Part shown: in pieces, positions 5,976-6,871 of the stretch
How positions within the stretch are numbered: the stretch's first letter is position 1
How the letters are laid out: the number at the start of each line of letters is the position of its first letter
Assembly (NCBI GenBank): GCA_021781695.1
Contig: JAJXWG010000088.1
Span: forward strand, 1-6,871
Length of the DNA: 6,871 nt
DNA from: Pseudomonadota bacterium
Lineage (GTDB): Bacteria; Pseudomonadota; Gammaproteobacteria; Burkholderiales; Gallionellaceae
Direction of reading: 5' to 3'
Position numbers and translations under genes: made by a program
The notes under the pieces: generated by a model
The model's input: only the letters and a program-made list of their open reading frames with translations
Database searches by the model: none
Told to the model about the DNA's origin: nothing

Positions 5976-5986
5976 TAGGGCTGCCT

Positions 5987-6871
5987 TTAGCGCATTCCCG
6001 GAATTTTGCCGGCCATGCTGCGCATCATCTTGGCGATGCCGCCGCCCTTGGTGAACATCTTCATCATCTTTTGCGTCTGCTCGAATTGGTTTAGCAGCTG
6101 GTTGACATGCATCACCTTGACCCCTGCGCCGTCGGCGATGCGCTTTTTCCGCTGCGCCTTGATGATTTCGGGTTTGTGTCGCTCCTGCGGGGTCATCGAG
6201 TTGATGATGCCTTCCATCCGGCTGAAAACCTTGTCATCCATTTTTGAATCGGCTGCGGCCTGTGTGAGCTGCGCAGGAAGTTTGTCCATCAATGCGGATA
6301 CGCCGCCCATCTTGCGCATCTGCACCATCTGCATCCTGAAATCGTTCAAGTCGAAACCCTTGCCGGTCTGCATTTTCTTGGCAAGCTTTTCGGCTTCCTG
6401 CTGGTCCACGCCGCGCTGCGCTTCTTCGAGCAACGACAGCACATCGCCCATGCCCAGGATGCGGGACGCCATGCGCTCGGGGTGAAAGGCTTCCAGGCCG
6501 TTAAGCTTTTCGCTGATGCCGATGAATTTGATGGGCTTGCCTGTGATGTGGCGCACCGAAAGGGCAGCGCCGCCGCGCGCATCACCGTCCATCTTGGTGA
6601 GGATGATGCCGGTGAGCGGCAACGCTTCGCCAAAGGCTTTCGCGGTATTCACGGCGTCTTGCCCGGTCATCGCATCCACCACGAAAAGCGTCTCTATCGG
6701 TTTTAAGCTGGCATGCAGCTCTTTGATCTCATTCATCATCGCATCGTCGATCGCAAGGCGTCCTGCGGTGTCCACGATCAGCACGTCGTGGTGATGTTTG
6801 CGTGCATAGTCCAGCGCGGCCAGCGCGATGTCCTGCGGACGCTGGCTGATGTCGGAAGCGAAAAAGTCGAT
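5987..6871 (-). CDS. ffh: Signal recognition particle protein Ffh, 5'-truncated by the window edge
   Basis: The C-terminal 294 residues of Ffh, the SRP GTPase that binds 4.5S RNA and signal sequences of nascent inner-membrane proteins and hands ribosomes to FtsY. The N domain and the P-loop, about 155-160 residues, lie beyond the window; the frame is open to position 6871. Within the visible part, DTAGR (34-38) is the G3 element, TKMDGDARGGAALS (92-105) the G4 specificity region, and GKPIKFIGISEKL (111-123) the closing G5 part. The Met-rich M domain begins near residue 172. Its RNA-binding helix-turn-helix reads KAQRKKRIADGAG (238-250), where E. coli has a GSRKRRIAAGCG-like sequence, so the usual Ser is Gln here. 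It ends with the Gly/Met-rich tail IPGMR. A GTG at 6784 is internal, not a start. The stop is followed by the repeat-rich gap before cbbY. Confidence 0.97.
   Translation of the reverse strand: MDFFASDISQRPQDIALAALDYARKHHHDVLIVDTAGRLAIDDAMMNEIKELHASLKPIETLFVVDAMTGQDAVNTAKAFGEALPLTGIILTKMDGDARGGAALSVRHITGKPIKFIGISEKLNGLEAFHPERMASRILGMGDVLSLLEEAQRGVDQQEAEKLAKKMQTGKGFDLNDFRMQMVQMRKMGGVSALMDKLPAQLTQAAADSKMDDKVFSRMEGIINSMTPQERHKPEIIKAQRKKRIADGAGVKVMHVNQLLNQFEQTQKMMKMFTKGGGIAKMMRSMAGKIPGMR

Noticed and set aside
6782..6784. GTG at 6784 as the start of Ffh
   Set aside because: The frame is open to the window edge and the upstream residues (DFFASDISQRPQDIALAAL) match the Ffh GTPase domain, so the gene simply runs off the window.

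Overview
All six recognisable genes lie on the minus strand, so transcription runs from high to low coordinates. In that order they are ffh (5' part outside the window), a CbbY-type HAD phosphatase, rpe, a small lipoprotein gene, gph, trpE, and a large FAD-dependent dehydrogenase of the COG2509 type. The protein sequences and the rpe-gph-trpE order fit a betaproteobacterium. A CbbY close to the form known from Calvin-cycle autotrophs suggests a carbon-fixing member, for example of the Nitrosomonadales/Gallionellaceae. That placement is inferred from remembered gene order and protein similarity, not from a search. No mobile element, phage gene, CRISPR array, tRNA or rRNA was seen.

Layout: 6871-5987 is the C-terminal two thirds of Ffh (rest of the GTPase domain plus the M domain). 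5986-5893 is an AT-rich gap built from nested direct and inverted repeats. 5892-5188 is cbbY. 5187-5122 is a short AT-rich gap with a 10-11 nt direct repeat and the rpe ribosome binding site. 5121-4441 is rpe, followed after 6 nt by a 121-residue lipoprotein gene (4434-4069) and after 7 nt by gph (4061-3366); these three look like one transcription unit. 3365-3272 separates gph from trpE and holds a 19-codon leader-like ORF whose start sits in one arm of a 9-bp inverted repeat. trpE (3271-1784) and the FAD dehydrogenase (1784-177) share one base (TGATG), so they are probably translationally coupled. 176-1 holds no gene I can support, only T-runs within a direct repeat and weak hairpins.

The central genes make biochemical sense together around the pentose phosphate/Calvin cycle. 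Rpe interconverts ribulose-5-phosphate and xylulose-5-phosphate. CbbY-type enzymes destroy xylulose-1,5-bisphosphate, a misfire product that inhibits Rubisco. Gph removes 2-phosphoglycolate, the product of Rubisco oxygenation. TrpE starts tryptophan synthesis; its usual partner trpG is not visible downstream, where the uncharacterised flavoprotein takes its place. The strongest leads are the lipoprotein inside the rpe-gph unit, the flavoprotein coupled to trpE, and the structured gap between ffh and cbbY. I see no clearly novel multi-gene system; most of the window is ordinary housekeeping chromosome.
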